Part shown: positions 50,681 through 59,402 of the stretch, piece by piece
Layout of the letters: each line of letters begins with the position of its first letter
Numbering within the stretch: position 1 is the stretch's first letter
Assembly: GCF_018448925.1 (NCBI RefSeq)
Contig: NZ_RCWE01000004.1
Coordinates: forward strand, 310,001-374,000
DNA: 64,000 bases
Direction of reading: 5' to 3'
Source: Photorhabdus akhurstii
GTDB lineage: Bacteria; Pseudomonadota; Gammaproteobacteria; Enterobacterales; Enterobacteriaceae
Program-made: the position numbers and the translations under genes
Notes under the pieces: generated by a model
Databases searched by the model: none
Told to the model about the DNA's origin: nothing
What the model saw: the letters and a program-made list of their open reading frames with translations, nothing else

Positions 50681-50937
50681 ATGATATATACTTTAATTCT
50701 ATATGAAGGCACAAAATATCCAGATAACAAAAACGTTTTACGTTATTTTATTAATCTGTCTTATAATCAATTGTAGAATTTGTTTATTTTAGTGAAAGTT
50801 TCAAATGCTATGTTATTTACGACATTGAAAAAACCGGAGTCTGGTCAATTTTTACTGACAGAATGCTTCATATGAATAATCGTAGAGAGTAGTATTTTAA
50901 AAAATTATATGTATTAGTGTAAATAAGGTCAAAACAG

Positions 50938-52521
50938 ATGCGCTTAGAAGTTATTTGCCATGATCGAATTGGGCTTACCCGTGAATTACTCGATCTACTG
51001 GTATTAGAGAATATTGATTTAAAAGGGATAGAAATATCCCAAATCGGCCGGATTTACCTTAATTTTTCACCTGTTGATTTCAATGTATTTCGTAAATTGA
51101 TGGCGGAAATTCGCCGTATTAACGGTGTTATTGATGTTCGTACCGTCTCTTTTATGCCTTCGGAAAGAGAACACAAAGCGATGTGCGCACTGTTGGAGTC
51201 CTTGCCTGAGCCTGTTTTTTCAGTTGATCTGAAAGGAAATATTGAGCTTGCTAACTCTGCGGTGTTTAAGTTGTTTGGTGTGAGCGAGGAACAAACTTAT
51301 CAAAAGCCTATAGGGCAGTTTATCAGCGGTTATAACTTTTCACGCTGGTTTGAAAATAAAAATGTCCAACAACGAGTGGAAAGGATAACTCTCAAAGGTC
51401 TGGACTACCTGATGGATATTACGCCCATCCAACTGATGGATGAAAAGCAGAAAATGCAGTGTGTTGGCACGGTGATTATGCTCAAATCTGCTGCTCGAAT
51501 AGGGAATCAATTGAAAAAACTGGCTGTCAATGACGGGAGTGAGTTTAAGAAAATTATCTCTGTTAGCCCAAAAATGACTCAAGTCATTGAACAGGCTCGT
51601 AAAATGGCGATGCTGGATGCGCCGCTGCTGCTGATTGGCGAGACAGGAACGGGCAAAGATATTCTGGCAAAAGCTTGTCATTTGCACAGCTTACGCGGAA
51701 AACAGCCCTTCTTGGGGTTGAATTGCGCATCGATGCCGGATGATGTAGTAGAAAGTGAACTGTTTGGCTATGCTGCCGGCGCTTATCCTAATGCGATTGA
51801 AGGAAAGAAAGGTTTCTTCGAACAGGCTAATGGCGGCACTGTTTTACTGGATGAAATTGGTGAAATGTCACCACAGATGCAAATTAAGCTCCTGCGTTTT
51901 CTGAATGATGGGACTTTTCGCCGAGTAGGGGAAGAAAACGAAGTCAAAGTGAATGTCAGGGTTATCTGTGCTACGCAAAAAAATCTGGTTGAATTAGTCC
52001 AACGGGGGGAATTTCGCGAAGATCTCTATTATCGCCTTAATGTGTTGGCGATTACACTTCCGCCGTTGCGTGATCGTAAAGCGGATATTATGCCGCTGGT
52101 GGAGTATTTTATTGAGCGTTTTGCTGAAGAACAGGGGGTATTGAAGCCTAAACTGTCCCCGGAACTTCCCCATTTCCTGACCAGTTACAGTTGGCCCGGT
52201 AACGTAAGGCAGTTACAAAATTCCATCTATCGGGCATTGACTCAGCTCGAAAATATGGAGCTGACGCCGCGGGATATACAACTACCGGAGTTTGAAACAG
52301 AGGTGTCTTTTAGTGAAGATGTGTTCAACGGTTCTCTGGATGAAATCAGTAAACGTTTTGAACGTTCAGTATTGACGCGTCTTTATCGGCACTACCCAAG
52401 CACGCGTAAACTGGCTAAACGTCTTGGGGTATCGCATACTGCGATTGCCAATAAACTGAGAGAATATGGCCTGAGTAGCAGGAAACATGCTACTGAATAT
52501 GAACCGGATGATGACGAGTAA
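50938..52521 (+). CDS. tyrR: TyrR, aromatic amino acid regulator
   Basis: A 527-residue regulator (E. coli 513 aa). An N-terminal ACT domain (MRLEVICHDRIGLTRELLDL), then a PAS domain, an AAA+ core with Walker A GETGTGKDILAKA, and a C-terminal HTH (TRKLAKRLGVSHTAIANKL). As in TyrR generally, the sigma-54 GAFTGA loop is degenerate (YAAGAYPNA), consistent with action on sigma-70 promoters. It controls aromatic biosynthesis and transport with Tyr, Phe or Trp. Confidence 0.95.
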   Translation: MRLEVICHDRIGLTRELLDLLVLENIDLKGIEISQIGRIYLNFSPVDFNVFRKLMAEIRRINGVIDVRTVSFMPSEREHKAMCALLESLPEPVFSVDLKGNIELANSAVFKLFGVSEEQTYQKPIGQFISGYNFSRWFENKNVQQRVERITLKGLDYLMDITPIQLMDEKQKMQCVGTVIMLKSAARIGNQLKKLAVNDGSEFKKIISVSPKMTQVIEQARKMAMLDAPLLLIGETGTGKDILAKACHLHSLRGKQPFLGLNCASMPDDVVESELFGYAAGAYPNAIEGKKGFFEQANGGTVLLDEIGEMSPQMQIKLLRFLNDGTFRRVGEENEVKVNVRVICATQKNLVELVQRGEFREDLYYRLNVLAITLPPLRDRKADIMPLVEYFIERFAEEQGVLKPKLSPELPHFLTSYSWPGNVRQLQNSIYRALTQLENMELTPRDIQLPEFETEVSFSEDVFNGSLDEISKRFERSVLTRLYRHYPSTRKLAKRLGVSHTAIANKLREYGLSSRKHATEYEPDDDE

Positions 52522-52524
52522 ATT

Positions 52525-52547
52525 AATGCCCACCGGAAGTGGGCATT
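52525..52547 (+). terminator. tyrR terminator
   Basis: AATGCCCAC pairs with GTGGGCATT around CGGAA, 4 bp after the stop. Followed by ATATATAT, not a pure U-run. Confidence 0.65.
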
Positions 52548-52550
52548 ATA

Positions 52551-52677
52551 TATATCCGTCGTCTTTCAAGTTGCCTCTTTGTTGGCTGCGCTCGCTCACC
52601 CCGGTCACATAGTTACCTATGCTCTCGGGGATTCACTCCCTTGCCGTCGCGATGCATCTTGAAATCCATAGGGTATA
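52551..52677 (-). repeat. ERIC/IRU element 3
   Basis: A 127-bp element in the same orientation as the copy at 22376 and about 90% alike by eye. The left TATATCC and right GGGTATA ends are kept. It lies between convergent tyrR and tpx. Confidence 0.9.
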
Positions 52678-52688
52678 AATCACGGGAT

Positions 52689-53192
52689 CTATTTCAGTAC
52701 GGCCAGTGCGCTATCGTAATCTGGCTCATTAGTGATTTCATCCACCAGTTGGCTATAAATCACGTTATCGTTTTCATCAAGCACAATGACAGCACGGGCT
52801 GTGAGACCACTCAGAGGGCTGTTGCTGATGGCAACGCCATAATCTTCACTGAAAGTACCGCCACGCAGGGTAGAGAGCGTGACGACATTTGATAACCCTT
52901 CCGCGCCACAGAAACGGGACTGAGCAAAAGGCAGATCGGCGGAAATGCATAGAACGACAGTATTTTCTAAATCATTCGCTGCCTGATTGAATTTACGTAC
53001 TGATGCCGCGCAAACACCGGTATCGATACTTGGGAAAATATTCAGCACCTTACGCTTTCCGGCATAGTGGCTAAGAGAGACATCGGAGAGATCTTTGGCT
53101 GTCAGAGTAAAATCTTGCGCTTTCTCCCCTGATTTTGGGAACTGGCCGCTTACGGAGATATCATTGCCTTGAAATTTTACTGTTTGTGTCAT
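52689..53192 (-). CDS. tpx: Thiol peroxidase Tpx
   Basis: A 167-residue atypical 2-Cys peroxiredoxin (E. coli 168 aa) from the ATG at 53192 ([26 protein letters not shown]). The peroxidatic cysteine is in [16 protein letters not shown] and the resolving cysteine in SRFCGAEGL. Periplasm-associated in early reports but acts as a lipid-hydroperoxide peroxidase in the cytoplasm. The frame continues upstream without similarity. Confidence 0.95.
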   Translation of the reverse strand: MTQTVKFQGNDISVSGQFPKSGEKAQDFTLTAKDLSDVSLSHYAGKRKVLNIFPSIDTGVCAASVRKFNQAANDLENTVVLCISADLPFAQSRFCGAEGLSNVVTLSTLRGGTFSEDYGVAISNSPLSGLTARAVIVLDENDNVIYSQLVDEITNEPDYDSALAVLK

Positions 53193-53365
53193 CGTTTTCT
53201 TCCTCTGATAAATGAACCACGATTGCCCAGTGTAGAAGAATATTCGGCTCTTGCCCATCAAAAATAGTACTTGTGAGAGTAAAATTGTCTGATTGTGTCA
53301 TTTCGACAATGGCTTATAATTTAACAACGGGATATTTATTTTATAACAGGGCAGATTATTACCTT

Positions 53366-55006
53366 ATGCGTTATTTCAATCTGATTTCTTGTGCACTACT
53401 TATCAAGAGTTCTTTTATCATCAGTAGTTCTCTTATCACTGTTTCTGCTTTTGCTGCGGAAATTCCTCCTGGCACTCAGCTTAACGACAGACAGGAACTG
53501 GTGCGTCACCTAAAAGACGAACCGGCGTCCTTAGATCCGATTAATGCGGTGGGTCTGACAGAAGCGCAAGTTCAGCGTGATCTGTTTGAAGGGTTGGTGA
53601 ATCAGGATGCGTATGGCAAAGCCATTCCCGGCGTCGCAACAGCGTGGAAAACCGTGGACAACAAAACTTGGTTTTTTACATTGCGTTCTGATGCCCGTTG
53701 GTCAAATGGCGAATCGGTTACTGCGACAGATTTTGTGTATAGTTGGCAGCGGTTGGTCACTCCGGCTAATACCTCTTCTTTTGCTTGGTTTGCCTCGCTC
53801 GCGGGTATTGAAAATGCCCAGGAAATTATTGACGGCAAACTGCCGCCGACAAAACTGGGTGTTGAGGCTATTGATAAGTACACATTAAAAGTGACGTTAA
53901 ACCGGCCAGTGCCTTATTTTCCCAACCTGACGGCGAATTTCAGTCTCTATCCGGTAAATAAGAAAATAGTAGAGAAATATGGGAAAGAGTGGATAAAGGT
54001 TGGTCATTTGGTGGGAAATGGCGCTTTCAAATTACATGATCGAATTGTTAATGAGAAAATCGTTCTGACACCAAACCCTTATTATTGGGATCATAAAAAA
54101 ACCGTCCTAACCAAAGTCACATTTGTACCCATTAATCAGGAATCACACGCGACTAAACGCTATCTGGCGGATGATTTGGATATCACCGAATCCTTCCCAA
54201 AAAATATGTATAAAAAATTGCAGCATGAATTACCCGGGCAAGTCTATACGCCGGATCAGTTAGGAACCTATTATTACGCTTTTAACACCCAACGCGCGCC
54301 CACTAATGATGTCAGAGTGCGTAAAGCGCTTTCTATGGCAATTGACCGTAAAGTCATTGCGGAAAAAGTTTTGGGGACAGGAGAGAAACCAGCCTGGCAT
54401 TTTACGCCGGATGTGACGGCGGGTTTTCATCCTGCGCTCAGTGACATGGAACAACATACACAGGCAGAACTGGACCAACAGGCTAAGGTTTTATTACAAG
54501 CGGCTGGTTACGGGCCGAACAATCCATTGAAACTTTCTCTGCTCTATAATAATTCCGAAAACCACCAGAAAATTGCGATTGCTATTGCCTCTATGTGGAA
54601 GAAAAAACTGGGGGTGCAAGTGAGTTTGATGAATCAGGAATGGAAAACTTATATTGATAGCCGTAATACGGGTAATTTTGATGTTATTCGTGCATCTTGG
54701 GTGGGTGATTATAACGAACCCTCTACATTTCTAAGCCTGTTAACGTCAACGCATAGTGGCAATATTGCTAAATTCCATCAGGCAAATTATGACAAACTGC
54801 TACAATCTGCTAGCTTGCGAACAGATGACGGCTTAAGAAACGATGACTATAACAAAGCGGAGCAAATGATTGCTGAACAGGCGCCTATCGCGCCGATTTA
54901 TCAATACACTAACGGTAGATTGATAAAACCTTGGTTAAAAGGATACCCGATCACCAATCCAGAAGACGTGGCATATAGTCACACTATGTACATAATTAAG
55001 CACTAA
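53366..55006 (+). CDS. mppA: MppA, murein tripeptide-binding protein
   Basis: A 546-residue family-5 solute-binding protein from the ATG at 53366, giving a plausible signal peptide ending SAFAA before EIPPGTQL. It follows E. coli MppA (537 aa) closely, for example KDEPASLDPINAVGL and the C-terminal GYPITNPEDVAYS. It delivers the murein tripeptide L-Ala-D-Glu-meso-DAP to the Opp permease in peptidoglycan recycling. An in-frame upstream start at 53273 would place the signal peptide internally and is unlikely. Confidence 0.92.
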   Translation: MRYFNLISCALLIKSSFIISSSLITVSAFAAEIPPGTQLNDRQELVRHLKDEPASLDPINAVGLTEAQVQRDLFEGLVNQDAYGKAIPGVATAWKTVDNKTWFFTLRSDARWSNGESVTATDFVYSWQRLVTPANTSSFAWFASLAGIENAQEIIDGKLPPTKLGVEAIDKYTLKVTLNRPVPYFPNLTANFSLYPVNKKIVEKYGKEWIKVGHLVGNGAFKLHDRIVNEKIVLTPNPYYWDHKKTVLTKVTFVPINQESHATKRYLADDLDITESFPKNMYKKLQHELPGQVYTPDQLGTYYYAFNTQRAPTNDVRVRKALSMAIDRKVIAEKVLGTGEKPAWHFTPDVTAGFHPALSDMEQHTQAELDQQAKVLLQAAGYGPNNPLKLSLLYNNSENHQKIAIAIASMWKKKLGVQVSLMNQEWKTYIDSRNTGNFDVIRASWVGDYNEPSTFLSLLTSTHSGNIAKFHQANYDKLLQSASLRTDDGLRNDDYNKAEQMIAEQAPIAPIYQYTNGRLIKPWLKGYPITNPEDVAYSHTMYIIKH

Positions 55007-55022
55007 GGGTAAGGAGCTGGAT

Positions 55023-56006
55023 GTGGAAACCATTTATGGTTCATCATTGCAAGAGGCTGATGCAGTCTATGCTTGTCAGTTTGATGGTCAAGGCGGTATG
55101 ACGCCGATTGATATGAATGGATTAGCCACACCAGCTCAACCTTTCTGGCAACATCTGGATTACCACAATCCTAAGAGTTATCGCTGGATAATGGACACTG
55201 ATTTGTTGCCGGAAACAGTCAAAAAGGGGCTGGCCGGAGAGAGTTTTAGGCCGAAAATAGTTCGTACCGGAGATGGTACGATGATTACGCTGCGAACAAT
55301 TAATAGCAATAAAAGCGAACGTCCCGATCAACTGGTCACGTTCCGTATTTATATTAATTCTGAAATTATCGTTTCCAGTCGCCATCGTAAAGTTCATTCA
55401 CTTGAACAGGTACTGAGTGATTTACAGAATGGAATAGGCGCGAAAACGACCGGGCACTGGTTGGTTGAAATGGCTGATGCAATAACCGATGAAGTGGGTA
55501 ATTTTATTGAAGATCTGCATGACAACCTTATTGAGCTTGAGAATATGATTCTTGAGCAACGGATACCGGGGCGGGGTGGATTAGCTTTACTGCGCAAACA
55601 ATTGATTATTCTGCGCCGTTATATGGCGCCTCAAAGAGATGTATTTGCTCGTCTCGCCAATGAAAGATTACTCTGGATGAGTGATGAAGATCGTCATCGA
55701 ATGCAGGAAATATCTGACCGCTTGGGAAGGGAATTGGATGATTTGGATGGTTGTATTGCTCGCACAGCGATTATTTCAGATGAAATTACATCCATGATGG
55801 CGGATGCGATGAACCGTCGTACTTATACTATGTCATTATTTGCCATGATTTTTTTACCGACAACATTCCTGACTGGATTATTTGGTGTCAACCTTGGCGG
55901 TATTCCTGGTAATGAAAACCATCTGGGTTTTAGTATTTTTTGTTTGCTGTTATTGGGATTGATTATATTTGTTGCCTGGTGGTTAAAAAGAAGTAAATGG
56001 CTATGA
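55023..56006 (+). CDS. zntB: ZntB, zinc transporter (CorA family)
   Basis: A 327-residue protein, the same length as E. coli ZntB, with a GTG start at 55023 (SD AAGGAG). A cytoplasmic funnel domain is followed by two C-terminal membrane helices. The pore motif is GVNLGGIPG in place of the GMN of CorA, as in ZntB, and the protein ends RSKWL. It lies 16 bp after mppA, so the two may be co-transcribed. Confidence 0.94.
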   Translation: METIYGSSLQEADAVYACQFDGQGGMTPIDMNGLATPAQPFWQHLDYHNPKSYRWIMDTDLLPETVKKGLAGESFRPKIVRTGDGTMITLRTINSNKSERPDQLVTFRIYINSEIIVSSRHRKVHSLEQVLSDLQNGIGAKTTGHWLVEMADAITDEVGNFIEDLHDNLIELENMILEQRIPGRGGLALLRKQLIILRRYMAPQRDVFARLANERLLWMSDEDRHRMQEISDRLGRELDDLDGCIARTAIISDEITSMMADAMNRRTYTMSLFAMIFLPTTFLTGLFGVNLGGIPGNENHLGFSIFCLLLLGLIIFVAWWLKRSKWL

Positions 56007-56074
56007 AAATTAAATAGTTATTTAGGGAGATGAAACACGGCTGCGAGAAAGTGTTACAAAAATCGGTTCTTAAT

Positions 56075-56088
56075 TTGAGATATATCAA
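56075..56088 (+). promoter_or_regulatory. FNR box of fnrS
   Basis: TTGAG-ATAT-ATCAA differs from the FNR consensus TTGAT-N4-ATCAA at one base. Its centre lies about 42 bp before the inferred fnrS start at 56124, the class II activation position, and CATGAT (56111-56116) fits as -10. Confidence 0.75.
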
Positions 56089-56123
56089 TATTCACCAAAC
56101 GTCATTGAGGCATGATAACTCTC

Positions 56124-56250
56124 GCAGGTGAAAACAACGTTAAGCGATGAACGTTGTTCTCCGTAATTGTAGTTTTTCTCACATAAGTCTTTATACAGAA
56201 TAATTGCCCATTCTTGTGCCGATGTTAATTTCTAATGTCGGCTTTTTTTT
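56124..56250 (+). ncRNA. fnrS: FnrS anaerobic small RNA
   Basis: The 5' block GCAGGTGAAAACAACGTTAA and the following GCGATGAACGTTGTTCTCC match E. coli FnrS in order and structure (first stem AACAACGTT / AACGTTGTT). It ends with a terminator, GCCGATGTTAATTTC and TAATGTCGGC plus eight T. E. coli FnrS is also next to zntB (ydaN). It represses aerobic-metabolism mRNAs under anaerobiosis, with FNR as activator. Confidence 0.88.
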
Positions 56251-56376
56251 ATTTTTCATTTTCGTGGAGGAAAATAAATAAAAATCAAGGCGAAAGAGCA
56301 GAAGAAATTAGCGCTCTGAAATATATCCAGAGCGGTATGATTAAGATCCTGCTATTGGGATAGGCAGTAAGAATAG

Positions 56377-57291
56377 CTATTTGACTTCAATCACATCCAA
56401 TCGTTCTGATTGATAATCGGATTGATCTTCTATATCACTGACGAGTTGTATGGGTAATTCTTCGCGGTCAAAGGCGAGATCGCCACCATCAATCACTTCG
56501 CTGCCGTGAGTGATATTTTTAAAATCGAATAGATTAAAATCGCTGAGATGCGATGGAACGACATTTTGTACCGCACGAAACATGGTTTCAATTCTGCCGG
56601 GATAACGCTTATCCCATTCCCGTAACATATCCTTGATAACCTGACGTTGCAGATTGGGTTGTGAACCACAGAGATTACAAGGAATGATCGGGAATGCTTT
56701 AGCGGTCGCATAGCGTTCAATATCTTTCTCGCGGCAATAAGCGAGAGGGCGAATAACAACATGTTTACCATCATCGCTCATCAATTTTGGCGGCATACCT
56801 TTTAGTTTGCCGCCATAAAACATGTTGAGAAATAAGGTTTGCAAAATATCATCACGGTGATGGCCTAATGCAATTTTCGTGGCGCCCAACTCAGTGGCTG
56901 TACGATATAAGATGCCACGGCGCAGGCGGGAGCAGAGAGAACAAGTTGTTTTACCTTCGGGTATCTTCTCTTTCACTATGCCATAAGTATTTTCTTCGAC
57001 AATTTTATATTCGACACCCAGTTCATCCAGATAAGCGGGAAGGATATGCTCAGGAAAACCGGGTTGTTTCTGATCCAGATTAACTGCAACAAGTGAGAAA
57101 TTAACCGGAGCGCTTTTTTGCAGATTTTGCAGGATGGACAGCAGGGTATAGCTGTCTTTACCACCAGAAAGGCAGACCATAATGCGATCGCCTTCCTCAA
57201 TCATATTGAAATCAGCGATTGCCTGACCGACATCACGGCGTAAACGTTTCTGTAATTTGTTCAGGTTATATTGTTGTTTCTGATCCACCAC
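56377..57291 (-). CDS. ttcA: TtcA, tRNA 2-thiocytidine-32 synthetase
   Basis: A 304-residue PP-loop enzyme (E. coli 311 aa), GTG start at 57291. The ATP motif is [12 protein letters not shown]. The Fe-S ligand pairs are [10 protein letters not shown] and CNLCGSQPN. It thiolates C32 of certain tRNAs using a [4Fe-4S] cluster. No ATG lies near the N-terminus. Confidence 0.94.
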   Translation of the reverse strand: MVDQKQQYNLNKLQKRLRRDVGQAIADFNMIEEGDRIMVCLSGGKDSYTLLSILQNLQKSAPVNFSLVAVNLDQKQPGFPEHILPAYLDELGVEYKIVEENTYGIVKEKIPEGKTTCSLCSRLRRGILYRTATELGATKIALGHHRDDILQTLFLNMFYGGKLKGMPPKLMSDDGKHVVIRPLAYCREKDIERYATAKAFPIIPCNLCGSQPNLQRQVIKDMLREWDKRYPGRIETMFRAVQNVVPSHLSDFNLFDFKNITHGSEVIDGGDLAFDREELPIQLVSDIEDQSDYQSERLDVIEVK

Positions 57292-57335
57292 GGACGCTCT
57301 GTAAATAATGTTTAAATGGGATTTAGGCGGTGGAG

Positions 57336-57404
57336 TATACCATTTTTGTTACCTTAACACCTTAAAGAGTTTGTGATAGATTCCGCTCGTTTTTACCTGT
57401 TAAT
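57336..57404. repeat. Left copy of the repeat flanking the Hcp island
   Basis: About 66 bp, roughly 80% alike by eye and in the same orientation as 63726-63791. Shared core: ACACCTTAAAG(A/G)GTTTGTGATA. The right copy is the upstream region of the SMR exporter gene, so the left copy looks like a remnant of that promoter region displaced by the island. Confidence 0.65.
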
Positions 57405-57470
57405 GCGGATGAATTGACAGTTTTTTCTGTATGGGAGATGAGGATTGCCTATATTCTAGATGCTAAACGT

Positions 57471-57558
57471 CATTAAACCTTCACTATTGTTAATGATAGC
57501 GGATGCTAACACGTGAAAAACTGGAACTGACATTTGATGTTTATTGAGCTTCTTAAAT
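57471..57558 (+). pseudogene. hcp gene fragment
   Basis: Plus-strand relic of about 88 bp matching the intact hcp at 62932-63032. Shared stretches include ATTGTTAATGATAGCGG and GTGAAAAACTGGAA, with a ~13-bp deletion near the left end and a few substitutions, including an in-frame TGA. It sits at the far end of the immunity array, next to the left flanking repeat. Confidence 0.78.
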
Positions 57559-57562
57559 AGAT

Positions 57563-57979
57563 TTAACACAATGAATAATGTTTTTGAATTAAGATTATTA
57601 TTGTTGATATTAGAGAAAATGCTCCACCTATATAAGTGGTAATGATATATATTTTTATCCAATGAGTTAAGCTGGAGGGTGGATTTTTAATAAAGTAATA
57701 AAATTCTTGGTGCATATATTTACTATCAGGCTGATTTGTCTTCATTCTTTTTTCGATTAACAGCATGTAGAATAACAAAATGACGTAAATCTGATCACGC
57801 ATCCTTCCGAAGCGTTTTATTATTATGCCTATTGGTAAATAAAACCCTTCTTCTATATATAATTCAATAATTTGATCCATATTTTTCTGATTTATTTTGC
57901 AAATGGCTATTGATATAATAATAAAAATAGTGAATGAAATATATGAAATAAATAAGATGATATATGTGACTCTGTTCAT
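57563..57979 (-). CDS. Two-helix membrane protein, immunity-like paralogue A
   Basis: 138 residues from the ATG at 57979 (MNRVTYIILFISYIS). An N-terminal hydrophobic segment (about 5-27) is followed by KINQKNMDQIIELYIEEGFY, a cytoplasmic or periplasmic middle with FGRMRDQIYVILLFYMLL and PDSKYMHQEFYYF, and a C-terminal hydrophobic segment (about 112-132). Family members recur seven more times to the right. Closest to the copies at 58989 and 60961. It has no strong SD and several substitutions at positions otherwise constant (KNPPSS for QNLPSS), so it may be decaying. Confidence 0.75.
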   Translation of the reverse strand: MNRVTYIILFISYISFTIFIIISIAICKINQKNMDQIIELYIEEGFYLPIGIIIKRFGRMRDQIYVILLFYMLLIEKRMKTNQPDSKYMHQEFYYFIKNPPSSLTHWIKIYIITTYIGGAFSLISTIIILIQKHYSLC

Positions 57980-58017
57980 ATTAATATTCAATTGAATGTT
58001 GAATATAAATTTATAGT

Positions 58018-58428
58018 CTATTTGATGTATTTGAAATATAAAACAAATATCATTCCGATAGAGAAAGATAATATACTGATGGAGGTGGTTAAAATATAGG
58101 GCTTTAACCACCTTGTCATATTTTTCGGTAATCTCTGGATAAAGTCGTAGGACTCTTTATACATATATTTACTATCCTTTTCATTGATTCTTATTCTCTT
58201 TCCAATGAGTAATTGGTAAAAAAACATAGCAACTTGAAATTGACCATAAACACCCAAAAAACGGCCCAGCTTTACTCCTGCTGATAAATAAAGTCCTTTT
58301 CCTATATATAATTCAATAATTTCATCCATCTTACTCTGATTTATTTTGTAAATAATGATTGATACAACTAAAAAAACAATAAATAAAATATAAAGGATAG
58401 TCATAATGATAAGAGTTAATCTGTTCAT
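58018..58428 (-). CDS. Two-helix membrane protein, immunity-like paralogue B
   Basis: 136 residues starting MNRLTLIIMTILYILFIVFL, with the SD AGGAAAT. The middle part reads KLGRFLGVYGQFQVAMFFYQ and NEKDSKYMYKESYDFIQRLP; the C-terminal span is ILSFSIGMIFVLYF. It shares the framework KINQ-KMD-IIELYI, DSKYM and the two terminal spans with its neighbours, but has the GRFLG-Y-Q variant also seen in the copy at 60602, suggesting a distinct specificity subgroup. Confidence 0.8.
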   Translation of the reverse strand: MNRLTLIIMTILYILFIVFLVVSIIIYKINQSKMDEIIELYIGKGLYLSAGVKLGRFLGVYGQFQVAMFFYQLLIGKRIRINEKDSKYMYKESYDFIQRLPKNMTRWLKPYILTTSISILSFSIGMIFVLYFKYIK

Positions 58429-58467
58429 GTTAATTTCCTATTTGTGTTTTAATCAATAGGGTGTGTT

Positions 58468-58905
58468 TTATGTATTCGTTATATACTTGTATAACAAGAG
58501 AAGCAGACAGCTTAAGATGAATAAAAATATAGAGGCAGAGAATAAGTAATAATAGATAATCATTATTGATGCAAGTTTTTTAGGTATACTCTTTGCGAAC
58601 TCATATGCTTCTTGTGGGATGGAATTACCTATAAAAGCACGAGATATTATAGTCTTTCTTCTAGTTATTATCTGGTAGAGGAAACATGATAGATAATAAC
58701 TCCCATAGAAGCCAGAAAACGATATTACATATATAATTTGTGGTATAAAAAAACCATTTTGTATATATTTTCCTCTGATTTCTATGAAGGATTTTTTATT
58801 TATTCCATAAAAAACGAATAAAGATAGTAACAAAAACATACTAACTAAAAATAAAGAAATCATGATAAATTTAACTGTATTAATTAAGATGTTCATGTTA
58901 TTCAT
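58468..58905 (-). CDS. Divergent member of the two-helix family, immunity-like C
   Basis: 145 residues from the ATG at 58905 (an internal ATG at 58896 would give 142). Same plan: N-terminal hydrophobic segment, central YGINKKSFIEIRGKYIQNGF and IPQEAYEFAKSIPKK, long C-terminal hydrophobic segment ending YKYITNT. The sequence has diverged strongly from the others. Its start overlaps the stop of an effector-tail relic (58898-58990), the same tail-then-immunity arrangement as the intact effector and its first immunity gene, so it is probably the partner of a lost effector. Confidence 0.75.
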   Translation of the reverse strand: MNNMNILINTVKFIMISLFLVSMFLLLSLFVFYGINKKSFIEIRGKYIQNGFFIPQIIYVISFSGFYGSYYLSCFLYQIITRRKTIISRAFIGNSIPQEAYEFAKSIPKKLASIMIIYYYLFSASIFLFILSCLLLLLYKYITNT

Positions 58906-58990
58906 TCACTATTTTATCAATTAAAAAATCTCCTGCTGTGCTTCCGGCAACTCCACCTACTACACTACAGACAGCTACGCATATCCATTT
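58898..58990 (-). pseudogene. Effector C-terminal tail relic 1
   Basis: An open minus-strand frame of about 31 codons ending TAA at 58898-58900: AKWICVAVCSVVGGVAGSTA then GDFLIDKIVNE. The pattern of cysteine-flanked glycine zipper followed by an F-x-x-D terminal helix resembles the end of the 333-residue protein (CIAGGGLAGGYIGSKSGEKA...VVDLFIGN) but with different residues. It begins directly at the 3' end of paralogue D, so the rest of this effector has been replaced. Confidence 0.68.
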
Positions 58991-59402
58991 AGCACGATGA
59001 ATAATATTTTTGAATTAATATTATTATTGTTAATATGAGAGCAAATGCTACACCTATATAAGTGATAATGATGCATGTTTTCATCCAATGCGTTAAACTG
59101 GAGGGTAGATTTTGAATAAAGTAATAAGATTCTTGGTGCATGTATTTACTATCAGGCTGATTTATCTTCATTTTTTTTCCAGTTAACAGCATGTAGAAGA
59201 ACAAAACGACGTGAATCTGATCACGCATCCTTCCGAAGCGTTGTATTATTATGCCTGTTGGTAAATAAAGTCCTTCTTCTATATATAATTCAATAATTTT
59301 ATCCATCTTTTTTTGGTTTATTTTGTAAATGGCTATTGATATAACCAAAAATAAAAGAGATAAGAAAAAACATATGGTCATTACCAAATCCAATATGCAC
59401 AT
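58989..59402 (-). CDS. Two-helix membrane protein, immunity-like paralogue D
   Basis: 137 residues starting MCILDLVMTICFFLSLLFLV, SD AGGAAAT. Very close to the copy at 60961 (same FGRMRDQIHVVLFFY, NQPDSKYMHQESY and IILIQKYY elements). An effector-tail relic ends 3 bp before its start. Two terminal hydrophobic segments flank a charged middle. Confidence 0.8.
   Translation of the reverse strand: MCILDLVMTICFFLSLLFLVISIAIYKINQKKMDKIIELYIEEGLYLPTGIIIQRFGRMRDQIHVVLFFYMLLTGKKMKINQPDSKYMHQESYYFIQNLPSSLTHWMKTCIIITYIGVAFALILTIIILIQKYYSSC

Noticed and set aside
57456-57662. 68-codon minus-strand ORF (MDKNIYHYHLYRW...) as a separate gene
   Set aside because: Its first half is an out-of-frame reading of the end of paralogue A and its second half is antisense to the hcp relic. 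The same out-of-frame leader appears before paralogue G.
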